A stretch of 64,000 nucleotides of DNA from Cymbomonas tetramitiformis (GCA_001247695.2 LGRX02027905.1:1-64000); one strand, 5' to 3'; positions 23,772 through 34,736 are shown, counted from the first letter of the stretch. Translations and numbers: made by a program. The notes: a model not told the origin generated them from the sequence alone.

Positions 23772-23943
23772 GCCGGACCTGCAGAATGAAGTCGATCGCT
23801 TCTACAACACATCGGAGGGTTCTGAAATGATCCACGACCATAGCACATCTCCTATTGCGTTCATGCCTCGGCAATACCCTGGCAAACCTGGCGCACATCC
23901 TTTTTATGTCGACACCCGAATAGGGGGCTTCCGTGCAAAGGAG
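23772..23943 (+). CDS. Polycystin-like gene exon: TOP domain, C-terminal part
   Basis: Starts after CCACAG and completes the split Arg codon, reading LY-RPDLQNEVDRFYNTSEG, then SPIAFMPRQYPGKPGAHP and FYVDTRIGGFRAKE. These are the beta strands of the polycystin extracellular (TOP) domain. Phase 0 donor GTACCA at 23944. Confidence 0.85.
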
Positions 23944-24354
23944 GTACCAGCATCGGCACAGTTCACACCATGCTCCCAACGACACATGCTCATCATGCTT
24001 GCAAGTGGACGATTCTACCCGACATATTCCTGATATCTCGACATGCTCACAAAGATCTGCTTCGATCACAATAATGCCCATCCTGCTCACGCAGATATAA
24101 GCTTCTGGCCAACAGATCTTCGGCTCGCAATTGGATGACTCTGTCCTACAATTAATGCCTGCCTGCAAAAATATGCTTCTGTCTGACACATTCCATCATA
24201 CATGATCCAGAATATATGCACACGTAGTATAGTACTATACTACTGCCAAGCAGCACTTATCTGTACGACTTGAATGCCAATAGATTGCATTGTGAACAAT
24301 ATGAACACAATGAGATTATTTTGTTCATTCCTCACGCTCAGTGCCACGGATGTC

Positions 24355-24385
24355 TACACACATACATACACACACACACACACAC
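24355..24385. repeat. AC-dinucleotide microsatellite
   Basis: CACACATACATACACACACA and further AC pairs, directly ahead of the GC-rich tandem duplication. Confidence 0.8.
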
Positions 24386-24389
24386 GGGA

Positions 24390-24660
24390 TGTGGGCTTGG
24401 TGGTGGAGGGGTGGCTCGATTGGCGGAGGTGAGCCGGCTCCAGAGACACAGCAGCAATGCGCCGGCAGGACAGCCACAGAGGGGCTCAGGTGGCCCAGTG
24501 AGGCTCAGGGAGCAGAGGGGTGGTCTTGCGCGTGGGCTTGGTGGTGGAGATATGGCTCGCGCAGCTCGGGGGGCAGGGATGAACCGGCTTCAGGCACAAG
24601 GCGGCAGTGCGCTGGCGGTGCAGATGCAGAGGGGCTCTGGTGGCTCAGCGAGGCTTAGGG
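24390..24660. repeat. Diverged tandem duplication, about 130-bp unit
   Basis: Two units (about 24397-24525 and 24530-24660) share GTGGGCTTGGTGGTGGAG, GAACCGGCTTC/GAGCCGGCTCC, GCGCYGGC and AGAGGGGCTCWGGTGG in the same order. GC-rich, with no convincing coding frame. Confidence 0.6.
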
Positions 24661-24664
24661 GGTC

Positions 24665-24895
24665 CCATTCTTCACTAGTGAGCTCCGGAGAATCCGGATA
24701 GGTGTCCCGAAGTGTGTGCTGAATCCTTTGATCCCCGGCGTGGGTACATAGTGCAGTCTTCTGTGGCTACGGGGTGCCAAAGGAGTCGCAAGGATACGCA
24801 TACACACACGGGCGAATTCGGATAAGTGTCCAAAAGTGTGTGCTGAATCCTTTGGTCCCCGGCGTGGGTACATAGTGCAGCTGGTCTTCTGTGCA
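24665..24895. repeat. Dispersed repeat (copy 1), two partial units
   Basis: The block GTGTGTGCTGAATCCTTTG, CCCCGGCGTGGGTACATAGT, then GGCTACGGGGTGCCAAAGGA and a CACA tail occurs here once in full (24665-24810) and once truncated (24811-24895). It recurs at 43225-43475. Unknown class; the CA-rich end suggests a retroposed short element. Confidence 0.6.
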
Positions 24896-25097
24896 CATGC
24901 ACTCCACACGTTCATGTTCAAAATGGTGGGAATCGGTGATTAGGAAAGTTGGGACAGTGATGAGGTCTGAACAACTTCACAAACACGGTGCCTCTCACTA
25001 ACGAGTGTTATTTTTATTGCACATGCTTGGTTGGTTCGTCTACTGGTGGCTGAATCTGAGGTTATTAATGGAGTGACGGAACGCCATGTGTGTCCAG

Positions 25098-25402
25098 TTG
25101 TACACGTATTTGGAAGATGGAACGATGATGGACCGATTTGCAGCCGAAATAGGAGTCAAGTTTGTGGCATGGAACTCGTACAAGCAGGCCTGGACCCTTG
25201 TGGAATACGTCTGGCACCGTGAATTGGGGGAGTGGGAGACTTCATTTCAAATCACGAGCATACAGGTGTGGGATATTGCAAACAACTCGACTCACCCAGC
25301 AGACATGGCGATGTGGGTACTCCACATTCTGTGGGGAGTCACATGCGGGGTTCACTTCGTATGGACGTGGGTGTTGCAGCCGGTGACAATCACTATAACA
25401 AG
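25098..25402 (+). CDS. Polycystin-like gene exon: end of TOP domain and S2
   Basis: Bounded by GTGTCCAG and ACAAG|GTGCGC (phase 2). It reads LYTYLEDGTMMDRFAAEI, KFVAWNSYKQAWTLVEYV and WETSFQITSIQVWDI, the last TOP strands. A hydrophobic helix follows (ADMAMWVLHILWGVTCGVHF, then VWTWVLQPVTITIT), taken as S2 of the channel. Confidence 0.85.
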
Positions 25403-25931
25403 GTGCGCGAGTCTTGCACAGCTCTTATCTGTTGCAGGTTGACACTTTGCAAAGTGTGGCGCATATGACAGCCACTATCATCCCACAGACAGCCTACTAT
25501 ATACCCGATGTACGTTAATTGATGATGTACAAACTGCTCATATGAATCGGCTATGTGCTCCGTAAAATAATACACACATCGTACAATCATAGATATCGGG
25601 AGGCACGCAATCAGAGGATGCAGCTGTGGCAGTGATCTGTGTAGTAGTGTATCAGTAGCAGCTGCGAACCTAAAGTCATGGGTGCCATTGTACACACACT
25701 TGGCTTCTATAATATGCCAGCGGGCCATGCATACTACCTTTCACCCAACTTGTATCATGGCACGGCCCTGCCCTGCATTCGAGAGTTTAGCATTAACCCT
25801 AAGACCCCCTGTCTTTGAGGGATTAACGATTGTCGGTGCTATATTTACGTGTATATCGAATCACAATGCACCGCTGGCGGTGCACGTTTCAGCCAAGAAT
25901 GATTTGGCGGCAAGGGGGGTTGCAACAACAG

Positions 25932-26426
25932 ACGTGAGAAGGGCGCAACTTACCTTCGGAATCTGCGGAGGCATTTGGCGCAAGTCAGCACCTTGTGGGA
26001 CCTCTGCATGGCTGGAGTGCGAATTCTATCAGTTTACGTGTTTCTAATGTTCCTACGCACACAAAGTCAGGTTCACATGGACGTCGAATACGACATATAC
26101 GACGATATTTATGCCGATGCCAACTTCTTGCTCTCAAGCCGGCAGGAGGATTCTAGCGGTGGAACAGATTCCCTGGAATTGGGACCGACACAGGAATTCC
26201 CTGGAATTGAGACCGACGTGCATCCTGACGCCACGTGGAATCTCTCGGAGGACAACTCCGTGCTGGCACGGTATGTGGAAGATGTGGAGTCCGTGGAGCA
26301 GCTCATGTTTATAAAACAAGCACTTTTCTTCCTGCATGGATTGCACATGGCAATCATGATTCTGCACATGCTCAGCATCTTCTCACTTCATCACAATCGA
26401 CTAGCCGTGGTCATGCAAACTTTCAG
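25932..26426 (+). CDS. Polycystin-like gene exon: S3, loop and S4
   Basis: The acceptor CAACAACAG gives a phase-2 join, ITIT-R-REKGATYLRNLRR. It then encodes S3 (LWDLCMAGVRILSVYVFLMF), a long acidic loop with a GTDSLELGPTQEFPGIE-type insert, and S4 with the typical polycystin ending NRLAVVMQTF. The last codon is split (AG|GTTAGT). As in other polycystins, S4 has few positive charges, so strong voltage sensing is not expected. A PAT-type retrotransposon begins 62 bp into the following intron. Confidence 0.85.
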
Positions 26427-26487
26427 GTTAGTCCTTGAACACCTGAACAGGCTACACACCTTGATCTGCCTGCGTTTCTGTTTGTTT

Positions 26488-26650
26488 TGTTCAAATTGGA
26501 GTGCAACAGAATTTTTGTGGTTTCAGACTTTCAGAATCCGTGACTCCTGCTGCAGTAGAGCCGAATGACACATGTAGCTCCGTGACACAAACAGGATGTA
26601 CAAGTAGCCACGAAGCGACACGCCTGTTCAGCTCTGTTCCTTTTGCTCTT
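26488..26650 (+). repeat. Split direct repeat A1 of the PAT-like element
   Basis: 163 bp matching A2 at 31435-31597 from TGTTCAAATTGGAGTGCAAC to CCTTTTGCTCTT. It defines the left boundary. Confidence 0.95.
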
Positions 26651-26912
26651 GCAAACAGGAACTTCACGGGTACCTACGGTACTCTGTGAGGCACACTGCA
26701 AATCCGATTTTGTAAATTTTCTTCACCTGTTTCACCGGTAAAACAGTAGAGTAGGTAGTGACTAGACCACTTGGTTGTACGACGGCGATCGAACGACGAC
26801 AGGAGATCTGACAGTGAAGTCGCGGGGACGGCGTTACGACTTCAAACGACGGCTTCACAGCGACTACGACAGTACGATTTGACTTCACTGTTACTCCTCT
26901 GAGGGAGAGAGA

Positions 26913-27932
26913 ATGGCTGGATCTTCGAAGAGCAAGGCAGCAACGTCCACTCAGGACGAGGATTTCCCTCCCCTCCCGGCGAAGCCTGACATCGGGCAGA
27001 CTTCCCCTTCCCCGGCAGCACCGTCCACTCAGGACGTGCTGTTACAACAAATTTTGACGATGCAAAAGCAGCAGAGTGAGCTGCTTGAGATGCAGAGGCA
27101 GCAGGCAGAAGATCATCGACTGCTGCGTGCCGATCATCAACGTCTAGCACAAATCAACGTTGAGCTGGAGGCGAAGGTGGCAGCGAAGCCTGGGACTGCT
27201 GACCCGGAATCCGCAGCCAAGACCGCCGAGCAACTTCTGGAGAGAAGGAAGAAGCTGGACTACGTGCCAGCAGCCTCCATCAACCCGTTCCCAACGCGTC
27301 CGGCGACACTGGCAACGAGGATGCCGCAGTTGTACGACCTACACGGCAACAAGACGTACGACTCGCTCTCCAAGAAGTCCAACTCTTCCATGAAGTACGA
27401 GTGCATGGTGCTGGCTCCAGCGCTGTCCTACTTGCACGACGTGGTGACCGCGTGCAACCAGACGTTGGACGAACATGAGGACGCCGGATTGTCACTGAGA
27501 GACTTACTGAAACACTGCCACGAGGTTACCAACTCTGTCCACGGCGTGTACGCTTTACTGTGTAACCGGTGGACGATGCTGGAACTGCGCGGGCAGCTGG
27601 AGCAGGAGCCGGGTTCTTCACAGCGGGGAGGACAAGAGGCTCTTCGCGCAAAGCTGCAGTTCGTGGAGGACAGGGTCTACCAGGCAGCGGACGGCGTGGT
27701 GGCGGACGAGGTGTTGCAGCAATGGCTGAACGACTTCGACAAGAACCGCGGCAGAGCAGTGCTGAACATTGCGTCCAAGAACGCGGCCAACGCGGAAACG
27801 CGGGTTCCAAAAGATCCACGGGACCGTGAGCGCTGGAAGGAGCGTAAGAACAAGGAGAAGGACGGTACTAAGCAGCCTACCGACAAAGGCGGCGGAAAAG
27901 GCCGGGGCGGAAAGCCCGCGGCCGATGCGTGA
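26913..27932 (+). CDS. Gag-like ORF1 of the PAT-like element
   Basis: 339 residues from the ATG in GAGAATGGCTGG. Low-complexity N-terminus with KPDIGQTSPSP; coiled coil with Gln-rich heptads at about residues 46-90 (ILTMQKQQSELLEMQRQQ); a central globular helical part (TLDEHEDAGLSLRDLLKHCH); and a basic Lys/Gly C-terminus (KGGGKGRGGKP) likely to bind RNA. No CCHC zinc knuckle, as usual in DIRS-order Gag proteins. Its stop overlaps the ATG of the next ORF (TGATG at 27930-27934), suggesting stop-restart coupled translation. Confidence 0.75.
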   Translation: MAGSSKSKAATSTQDEDFPPLPAKPDIGQTSPSPAAPSTQDVLLQQILTMQKQQSELLEMQRQQAEDHRLLRADHQRLAQINVELEAKVAAKPGTADPESAAKTAEQLLERRKKLDYVPAASINPFPTRPATLATRMPQLYDLHGNKTYDSLSKKSNSSMKYECMVLAPALSYLHDVVTACNQTLDEHEDAGLSLRDLLKHCHEVTNSVHGVYALLCNRWTMLELRGQLEQEPGSSQRGGQEALRAKLQFVEDRVYQAADGVVADEVLQQWLNDFDKNRGRAVLNIASKNAANAETRVPKDPRDRERWKERKNKEKDGTKQPTDKGGGKGRGGKPAADA

Positions 27933-29994
27933 TGTGCGTGCCGCCACCCCCTCCAGCGCAACAGCCCTCTCCGGGCGCTGGACGGGGGAAACTCACCTTG
28001 CAGCAGCGGGTGAGACAGCGGAGGGGAGCATGGCGCGCGGCGGGCGCCAGTTCCGAGGTGATGCAATGGATTACTCACGGGGTGAAGTTGAGGTGGAAGC
28101 GCGGGCCTCCACCTCCGTTCGACCACGGGGTGTCACTGAGGGATGCGACGCGGCAGCAGCAGGTGTGGCTGGACGCGGAGAAGGAGAGGCTGCTAGAGAA
28201 CGGGGCCTGGACGAGAGCGACGAGAAGATCTCACGTTTCGCGCGCCTTTTTGGTGCCGAAACCGGGTACGAACAAGTGGAGACTGGTGGTGGACTTCCGA
28301 TGGCTGAACCAGTGGTGTGTAAAAAATCGTGTGAAGATGGAGACGCTGAAGAAACTAAGGAGACTGGCGAAACCGGGCGACTGGTGCTTCAGCTTCGACC
28401 TCCAGGACGGTTTTCACGCGCTGGGAATCCACCCGGACTTCCAGAAGTTCATGCAGTTCGACCTGCAAGGGGACCTGCTTCAATGTTCAGCGATGCCGTT
28501 CGGATGGAGCGACTCTCCGAGAGTTTTCTGCAAGTTCGTACGCGTGATGGTGGAGGCTTTGCGTTCGCCACAGGCGGCGGAGGATCGCAGAGAAATCAAA
28601 AGACTGCGGGACGGTTCCGCAGTACGACAGCGATGGTCAGTCCGTCGCAGGACCGGTGGTGCTGGCGGGGACGCGAACCGTCACAGCGGAATGCGAGTGC
28701 TACCGTACATGGACGATTTTCTGGTGCTGGTCGACTCTCAGCGAGAAGGCTTTCTGCGTCGAGAAAAAGTTCAACTGGTGCTTCATCGACTTGGCCTACG
28801 GCGGAACGAGAAGAAGGGCCACTGGGAGCCAACGCAGGTGGTGGAGCACCTCGGGCTGGAGGTGGACCTGAAGCTGGGACAATTCCGTGTGACAGAACGA
28901 CGGGTGCACAAAATCCACGCGAAGGCGAAGGAGATCCTGTGCGATGCAGCGAGAAATCGGAGGTGGATTCCTGCCAGGAGACTGGCGTCCTTCACGGGAC
29001 TCTGCCAATCCGTGTACTTGGCAGTACCAGCGGCGCGGCTCTACCTACGGGAGCTCTACTTCGTGCTGGCGGAGAAACGCAGCTGGGGAGCGAAGGTAAA
29101 AATCTCACGTTCAGCTCGGGGGGACTTAGAATGGTGGTCCAGGCTGCCTGTGATGAGCAGGTGGAACGGACGCAAAATCTGGAGATCCCCGACGAGAGCG
29201 AAGGTGCACACGGACTCTTCGATGACGGCTTGGGGAGGAGTGCTGAACCTGAAGTTCCCCGCGCGAGGTTTCTGGCCAGACGAGATGCGCTGCTGGCACA
29301 TTACGCACCTAGAACTGGAGGCCGTGTACAAGACCGTACAGGCGTTCTTGAAGGAGCTGGAGGGCAAGGTCGTACGACTCTACTGCGACAACCAGGCGGT
29401 GGTGGCGATGCTGTCACACTTCACCTCCAGAAACCCGGACCTGATGAGGAGAATGAGGAGACTCTGGCTGCTACTGGATCTGCACGACATCGAGTTGCAG
29501 GCTCGGTACATCCGCAGCGAGGCCAACGTGTGGGCCGACAACCTTTCGCGTTGCGAGGACTTGGACGACTGGAGGCTGAATCGAGACTGGTTCGTGTGGG
29601 CCAACAAGCAGTGGGGGCCCTACACAGTCGACCGGTTCGCTTCCGAGATCTCCGCGCAGCTTCCTCGGTACTACGCTGCGTGGAAAGACCCGAAGTGCGA
29701 AGGTGTGGACTCTCTGACGTACGACTGGCGGGGGGAGAACAATTGGGTGAACCCCCGTGGGCGCTGCTGGACGAGGTGGCGCACAAGCTGCGGGAGGAGG
29801 GGGCCGCTGCTACGGTGGTGGCTCCGTACTGGCCGGGACAGTCCTGGTTCAGGGAGCTGGAAGCCCTGGCCACCGAGGTGGTGATCATGCCACGGCGCAG
29901 GGACCTGTTCACTCCGAGCAGGCTGGGAGGGTCCGAGCTGCTCGGGCCCTCAAAATGGGACGCTGTGATGTTCTTCATCGAGGCGCGCCCGTGA
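27932..29994 (+). CDS. Reverse transcriptase-RNase H of the PAT-like element (one frameshift)
   Basis: RT motifs in order: KWRLVVDFRWLNQ, FDLQDGFHALGIHP (catalytic Asp about 156), QCSAMPFGWSDSPRVF, and YMDDFLVLV (259-262). Connection ELYF. RNase H: HTDSSMTAWGG (Asp about 428), HLELEAVY (Glu) and LYCDNQAVV (Asp), then ARYIRSEANVWADNLSR and VDRFASEISAQLPRYYAAW, the DIRS-specific tail. The frame breaks at the CCCCC run near 29750-29754, where one more C is needed. The tail then continues in another frame (PPWALLDEVAHKL, PYWPGQSWFRELEALATEV) to a TGA at 29994. This may be a real mutation or a base-calling error. Confidence 0.9.
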
Positions 29995-31355
29995 GTTACT
30001 ACGCTGCTGAAGTACGAAGAAGCTCTGCTACGAGTACGACAGCAAGCAAGGTGACCGTGGGTACAAAAATCGAGGTGTTCTGGGAGGACGATGACTGCTT
30101 CTACCCGGGTGTGGTGAAGGAGTTCAACGAGGACGGAAAGGCGCACGTGCTGTACGACGACGGCGACGAGGAGACGCTAGACTTGTCCAAAGAGAACTTC
30201 AAGATCATCCACAGCACGGACGAGACTACAGACGCGGACGGCGAGAACACCGAGCGGAGCAGCGGAGGCAACTACGAAGAGTACAAGCGCGGTGGTGCTG
30301 TACAAAATTTCCTCACGCGCTCACTTTGTGAGCGGTGGAGGAGTGAGTTGGGACCTTCCCGGCTCACCGAACTGGCGGTGTCGATGCAGAGAAAGGCACT
30401 GCTGGACACGACGAAGGACAACTACGGACCGAAGGCACGGCGATTCATTTTATTTTGTGAGCGTGACCAACGGCCGTGGCTGCCAGCGTCGGAGGCGACT
30501 GTGTTGCTGTACATCGCCTCTCTGTTGGAGGACGGGAACATCCAGTCGGCATCATTACAGCCGTACCTGTCCGCCATCAACAACTACCACGAGGACCTTG
30601 GTCACCCTGGACCGGCGAAGGGGCGCTCTGTGACCCGAGCTGGGAAGGGGATGGCTACCATCCAGGCGGAGCTGGCCGAGCAGGAGGAGAACATCGAGAC
30701 CCAGCGGACGTGGCTGCCAGCAGCACACGTACGAAGGGTGCACGAAGCAGCGCTGAAGTTCAATCCGAGATCGCCTGAGGAGCTGAAGCTACTGCGAGCC
30801 TTGACCTACGTGGTGGTGGCCTTCGTGACCTTCGGCAGACCGGACACGGGGACCTCGTTGTCACGGCAGCACGTTCATTGTGGCGACGAGGAGTTCTCAG
30901 TGGTGCTGCTGAAGGAGAAGGGTCGGCGACACCATCGAGTGAAGCGACGCCTTACGATCCCCTGGAAGGGGGTGGCTCTGTTGAAGGAGCTGATCGAGCA
31001 CTGGGAGTTCTACCGTGACACAGCTTGGAGCATTTCTGCGAAGACTCAACCTGACAGCTACTGGCTGCTACCCGAGGACCCGAAGAACTTCAAGGCTTCC
31101 GTGGCTAATGACTGGATTGGTCTAGCTCTCAGCGAGTTGGACTGCAGACCTCCTGAAGGAGGTCACTTTTCTGCACACAGCACCCGGAAGGGTGCCACGA
31201 CGTGTGCTCGAGCTGTTGGTGTTACAATGGAGAAAGTGTGCTTCCTGGGAGGCTGGTCACAGTTCTCTTCGGCAGTGCAACACTACATCGACCCGACAGC
31301 GCTGAGGGACACAGACATGGACTACTACTTTGCTTGGTTAACATGGTCACAGTGA
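29955..31355 (+). CDS. Tyrosine recombinase of the PAT-like element with an N-terminal Tudor-like domain
   Basis: 466 residues from the ATG at 29955, overlapping the RT end by 40 bp in another frame. Residues about 32-87 form a Tudor-like barrel (GTKIEVFWEDDDCFYPGVV, HVLYDDGDEETLDL, ENFKII), the type that in other proteins reads methylated Lys/Arg or binds DNA. The recombinase follows, with core-binding helices (ALLDTTKDNYGPKARRF) and catalytic domain. The tetrad is visible: Arg about 295 (FGRPDTG), His408-x-x-Arg411 (HSTRKG) and Tyr444 (QHYID). It would integrate the circular cDNA without target duplication. All catalytic residues are intact. A chromatin-reading module fused to the recombinase could steer integration (inference). 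Confidence 0.88.
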   Translation: MGRCDVLHRGAPVSYYAAEVRRSSATSTTASKVTVGTKIEVFWEDDDCFYPGVVKEFNEDGKAHVLYDDGDEETLDLSKENFKIIHSTDETTDADGENTERSSGGNYEEYKRGGAVQNFLTRSLCERWRSELGPSRLTELAVSMQRKALLDTTKDNYGPKARRFILFCERDQRPWLPASEATVLLYIASLLEDGNIQSASLQPYLSAINNYHEDLGHPGPAKGRSVTRAGKGMATIQAELAEQEENIETQRTWLPAAHVRRVHEAALKFNPRSPEELKLLRALTYVVVAFVTFGRPDTGTSLSRQHVHCGDEEFSVVLLKEKGRRHHRVKRRLTIPWKGVALLKELIEHWEFYRDTAWSISAKTQPDSYWLLPEDPKNFKASVANDWIGLALSELDCRPPEGGHFSAHSTRKGATTCARAVGVTMEKVCFLGGWSQFSSAVQHYIDPTALRDTDMDYYFAWLTWSQ

Positions 31356-31404
31356 CAGAGATCAGATTTCTTGTGTGTGCCTCACAGTTTCATCTTTGGT
31401 TTCA

Positions 31405-31434
31405 TGGCAAATGAGGATTCGAGCAAAAGAGAAA
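31405..31434 (+). repeat. Split direct repeat B1
   Basis: 30 bp identical to B2 at 31761-31790; lies directly before A2. Confidence 0.92.
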
Positions 31435-31597
31435 TGTTCAAATTGGAGTGCAACAGAATTTTTGTGGTTTCAGACTTTCAGAATCCGTGACTCCTGCTGC
31501 AGTAGAGCCGAATGACACATGTAGCTCCGTGACACAAACAGGATGTACAAGTAGCCACGAAGCGACACGCCTGTTCAGCTCTGTTCCTTTTGCTCTT
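31435..31597 (+). repeat. Split direct repeat A2
   Basis: 163 bp copy of A1. It contains the start of the same spurious ORF seen in A1. Confidence 0.95.
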
Positions 31598-31760
31598 CCC
31601 ACCGCTCCCGACCCAGAGGACTCTTTCCTTTTGGTGACGTGCACAGACAGTCTGGACATATCATCAAAAACATGAATTTAGAAAGCATGTAAAAAGCACA
31701 AAATGCATTTTAAACACTTTACAAAATCATTTTAATGAAATGTATTGCAGTGCCTGCCTT

Positions 31761-31790
31761 TGGCAAATGAGGATTCGAGCAAAAGAGAAA
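31761..31790 (+). repeat. Split direct repeat B2, right end of the PAT-like element
   Basis: Second copy of the 30-bp B repeat. Host intron sequence resumes at CCAAGTAG. Confidence 0.9.
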
Positions 31791-33676
31791 CCAAGTAGAT
31801 AGTAGATGCTGTTGACACCATTAGACTTTTGTAAAGGAGCTGTCCTAGTGTGTGAGGAAACCGTGGTGACGTGGAGTTTAGCTCCGTGACGTAGCTTGGG
31901 TTGTGCGCACATTTATGAACGAGTAATAACACACAACCGGTTAGATTGATCTATCTGTTAGCAAGGAACCCCAGATGCCAATACAGCGCACAATTCTTCC
32001 TGGAATAACAGTGTCCAACAAACACCCGAAGTGAATGCTACCTTTGAGCCTCCTTCAACCTGCTCGTTCATGTAAAATGTAATTTCCCATCCTCCGTTCA
32101 TGAACTGTAGCTCCTATGTATGAGAGGTGGGGTCCGCCAACGTTGCTGCATACAAATGCAACTTTTTTCACATGCCAGAAGATTTGATGTATAGTATATA
32201 TGTTACGGCACCAGCTGGCATATGCCGGTCGAGTTAAGCACAGGCGCGCATTGGTGCGGCGATTTATCCATGCCATGTTATGTTTAGGACTTTTAGCGTG
32301 CTCGAATGATTGTTGCTATCGGTTTCTTCATGTGCATATTATGCTTGCGCTAGCGTGGTGGATGGGCTAACTCCATTTATTGGCGCATGTCACACACCAC
32401 GTGTGCACGTGTTGTGGGTCGTTTTATTGAGAAGTGATCGATGACGATACCTCTGACCATGAAAGGAAAAAGGGAAAAGAAAAGGAAATGGTGACTCCTC
32501 CTATCGGAGACGTGATATTTGGAGGTGCACAGCGAGGAAGCCTGCCCCTTGGACCTAACTACAGATAGTCTAATGGCAGCTGTTACTTGCAAATGTTGAA
32601 GCCCTCACTGCAGCTCTCCCTCATACCGGAAGGCTGCAGATCAGACGGCACGGGCAACAACCGGTTGAAGATGCTCCCCACGATAGCACAGCACCAGGCA
32701 GGGATATCCAATGCAAAGACAGGCCTTTCTTCTGTAGTGGAGCTCCTAATGGGCACTCCAAGCATCAGGCCCAGCAGGGATGCACACCCTAGGACACACG
32801 TGGTTCTAGAAGCGCAGGTTGGGCTGTAAGTCTGAGCAAACAGGTCTCAGTAACCGGTATGATCCACACAATCATGTTGCGTCGGTCTCCTCGCCGTCGG
32901 CGCCGGGCCCTGCCCCTGCTCCGCGCCGATGCCACCGCCAGCACCGCTGCTGCCATACCCCCACTCCGAAAGACGTGATGGATTGCTGCAGCTGCAGCAT
33001 GCACGTGTGCGTCCATGATGCCGGTACTGTTGCGGTGTTGCCGCTGCTACCGCTGAAAACCCCCAAGATGCATCGTGGTGTAAGGGGCAAAAAGCGGATA
33101 CCGGCAGAGGCGAATGTGTTTTCTCACCTATCTCAGCACCTGTCTCAGCTCGAAGACTCCACAATGGGAGCGAGGGTAAAACCTTAGGTCAGCAAACTCT
33201 TAGGTCCAGCGGTGGGCTGGATGTTCTCGAAGGTTCCCCTCGTCGTCCATAGAGGGGTACACAACTACACATCCCCAGATGTCTTGTTTGTCCTCAGCCC
33301 CCCCCCTTGATTGAGCAGCACTATCACTGTCCAGTGCTTCCCTTGCAAAGCTGTCGCGTTCTGGTGCTGCGATGTGGGGTACAAGTGTGAGGTTCTCTCC
33401 AGCATCTGCGGTCTGTTGCGCTCCCAAGGAGCGTGCTGTGGAAACTGAGGTGTTTTTAATTGACGTTCACCAGTTTGCGTTTAGATGGGGACGCTACCAT
33501 TTTGAAAAACTCTGCTGTGGGATGTGAATGGTTTCCCCTTGAGAGGGTACTAGCGGCATTTCCCATGGATGTATCTGTTCCAAAAAGCAAATTCGCTCGC
33601 CACTTGCGACCACGATGGGAATGGTTTATTCTTCTCACGAGGAGGCCGCATGGGCTCCGGCTGCTGCTCTGCGAGA
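31791..33676. other. Intron sequence without recognised gene
   Basis: No supported coding exon. It contains a short repeat shared with 41285-41345 (at 32465-32530). Open frames at 32819-33187 are Cys/His-rich on one strand and Arg/Gly-rich on the other and look non-coding. Confidence 0.4.
32463..32530 (-). mobile_element. Retroposon 3'-end-like fragment
   Basis: Read on the minus strand: CTGTGCACCTCCAAATATCA, a small stem (CGTCTCCGATAGGAGGAG), then a pyrimidine tail (CCTTTTCTTTTCCC). The same module occurs at 41263-41345, with a (CTTT)n tail. This is the tail architecture of the LINE relics with a different sequence. Confidence 0.5.
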
Positions 33677-34433
33677 TTGCTGGGGGATAGTAGTTAGGGT
33701 TGCCGCTCGCGTGGGCGGTGTCGCGCGTTCGTTCTTTCGACTGTCTAGACGACGTGACGAACGCGACGCATTTTTTACTATGGCTGGTGGGACGACGACG
33801 ACGCTGGTGCTTGGGAGACTTGGGGTCGACGACTGGTTTTGGTGGTATGGAGTGGTGCGTCGAGGGCGTCAAGGGCACGAGCGCCGTCCACCTCTGCAAT
33901 CTCGGGAGCAAGCCGGTGGTGAAGCACGGTGTGCTACTGAAATTACTGAGGTGTTGTTATTCTACCTGCAGGTAATTAATTCGTGGCGTTTACCTACTTG
34001 TGATTTTTTGTTGGTCTATTTTTTCCGCTTCACCGCTGGCAATTCCCGGCTTCCCTTGACGTGACGGCTGGCGTCAACGAGATGAGCTGCGGCGAGGTGA
34101 CGAAGGGAATGGAGCTCAAAGAGGAAGTAAGTATGCTACGTTTGTCTGGAAATTTCTCGAGTTTGACTGAGGATGCTGTGGAGCCGGCAGTTTTCAAGGA
34201 GGTTGACTTGGGAGAAGCGAAAGCACGCACGATCGACGACGTTCCACAGAGGCGGCAGGCACACAGGAGGTTCATAGTTAGATCATATGACCTGTGCCAT
34301 GAATTGTGGTTGGTAGCACGTTAAAACTACTACTCACTAGTATGAATTGAAGTAAGCTAGGATTATGAAGATCTCTGCTATGTGATGACTTGGGATATGT
34401 TATCCGAACTGCGAATGAAGAACTAGACAGGGC
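33677..34433 (+). repeat. 757-bp direct repeat, copy 1
   Basis: Starts TTGCTGGGGGATAGTAG and ends AACTAGACAGGGC. It appears identical base for base to 34737-35493 (offset 1060). It contains open plus frames (33700-33975 and 34061-34324). The second begins MTAGVNEMSCGEVTKGMELK and crosses a strong GTAAGT donor after GAGGAA. An opposing minus frame is also open. An LTR pair of a tiny element or a recent tandem duplication are both possible; no TG..CA termini are clear. Confidence 0.8.
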
Positions 34434-34736
34434 TTTGTTCACCAGTATTCTACGCGCTGCTATTTCGAGGCAGTCGACGCGGTGCTGAGTATTGAGGAGA
34501 AGGGGCTCGAAAGAGGTACCTCTCACGTTGCTGTGATCGGAAAGACCTTGTGTGCTTTTGGAGATTACAGTTGGAATTGGGGGTAGCAATCGAAGGGAGC
34601 GTGGCACGCCGGGCGGACCGAGGAGAGTATTTACGCACAGAGGAATTTGAAATTATGTGTACCTTGCGACATGATTGGCTTTGCTGGTTAATGTTTACTC
34701 TGCTTGACGATGCTTTGAGGCCGCGCAGGCCCTTGT

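Larger units (their letters stand above)
26488..31790 (+). mobile_element. PAT/Ngaro-type DIRS retrotransposon, nearly complete
   Basis: The terminal structure is A1 - ORFs - B1 A2 B2 (split direct repeats), as in PAT-like and Ngaro elements. A1 26488-26650 and A2 31435-31597 are 163 bp and essentially identical. B1 31405-31434 and B2 31761-31790 are the same 30 bp (TGGCAAATGAGGATTCGAGC followed by AAAAGAGAAA). Three ORFs lie between: gag-like, RT-RNase H and tyrosine recombinase. High identity of the repeats suggests recent insertion. The only defect I can see is one base lost from a C-run near 29750. The element sits in sense orientation in the S4-S5 intron. No target duplication, as expected for tyrosine-recombinase integration. 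Confidence 0.9.

Noticed and set aside
33374..33676. A third copy of the 757-bp repeat to the left
   Set aside because: Only weak similarity to the 303-bp spacer, none to the repeat itself.
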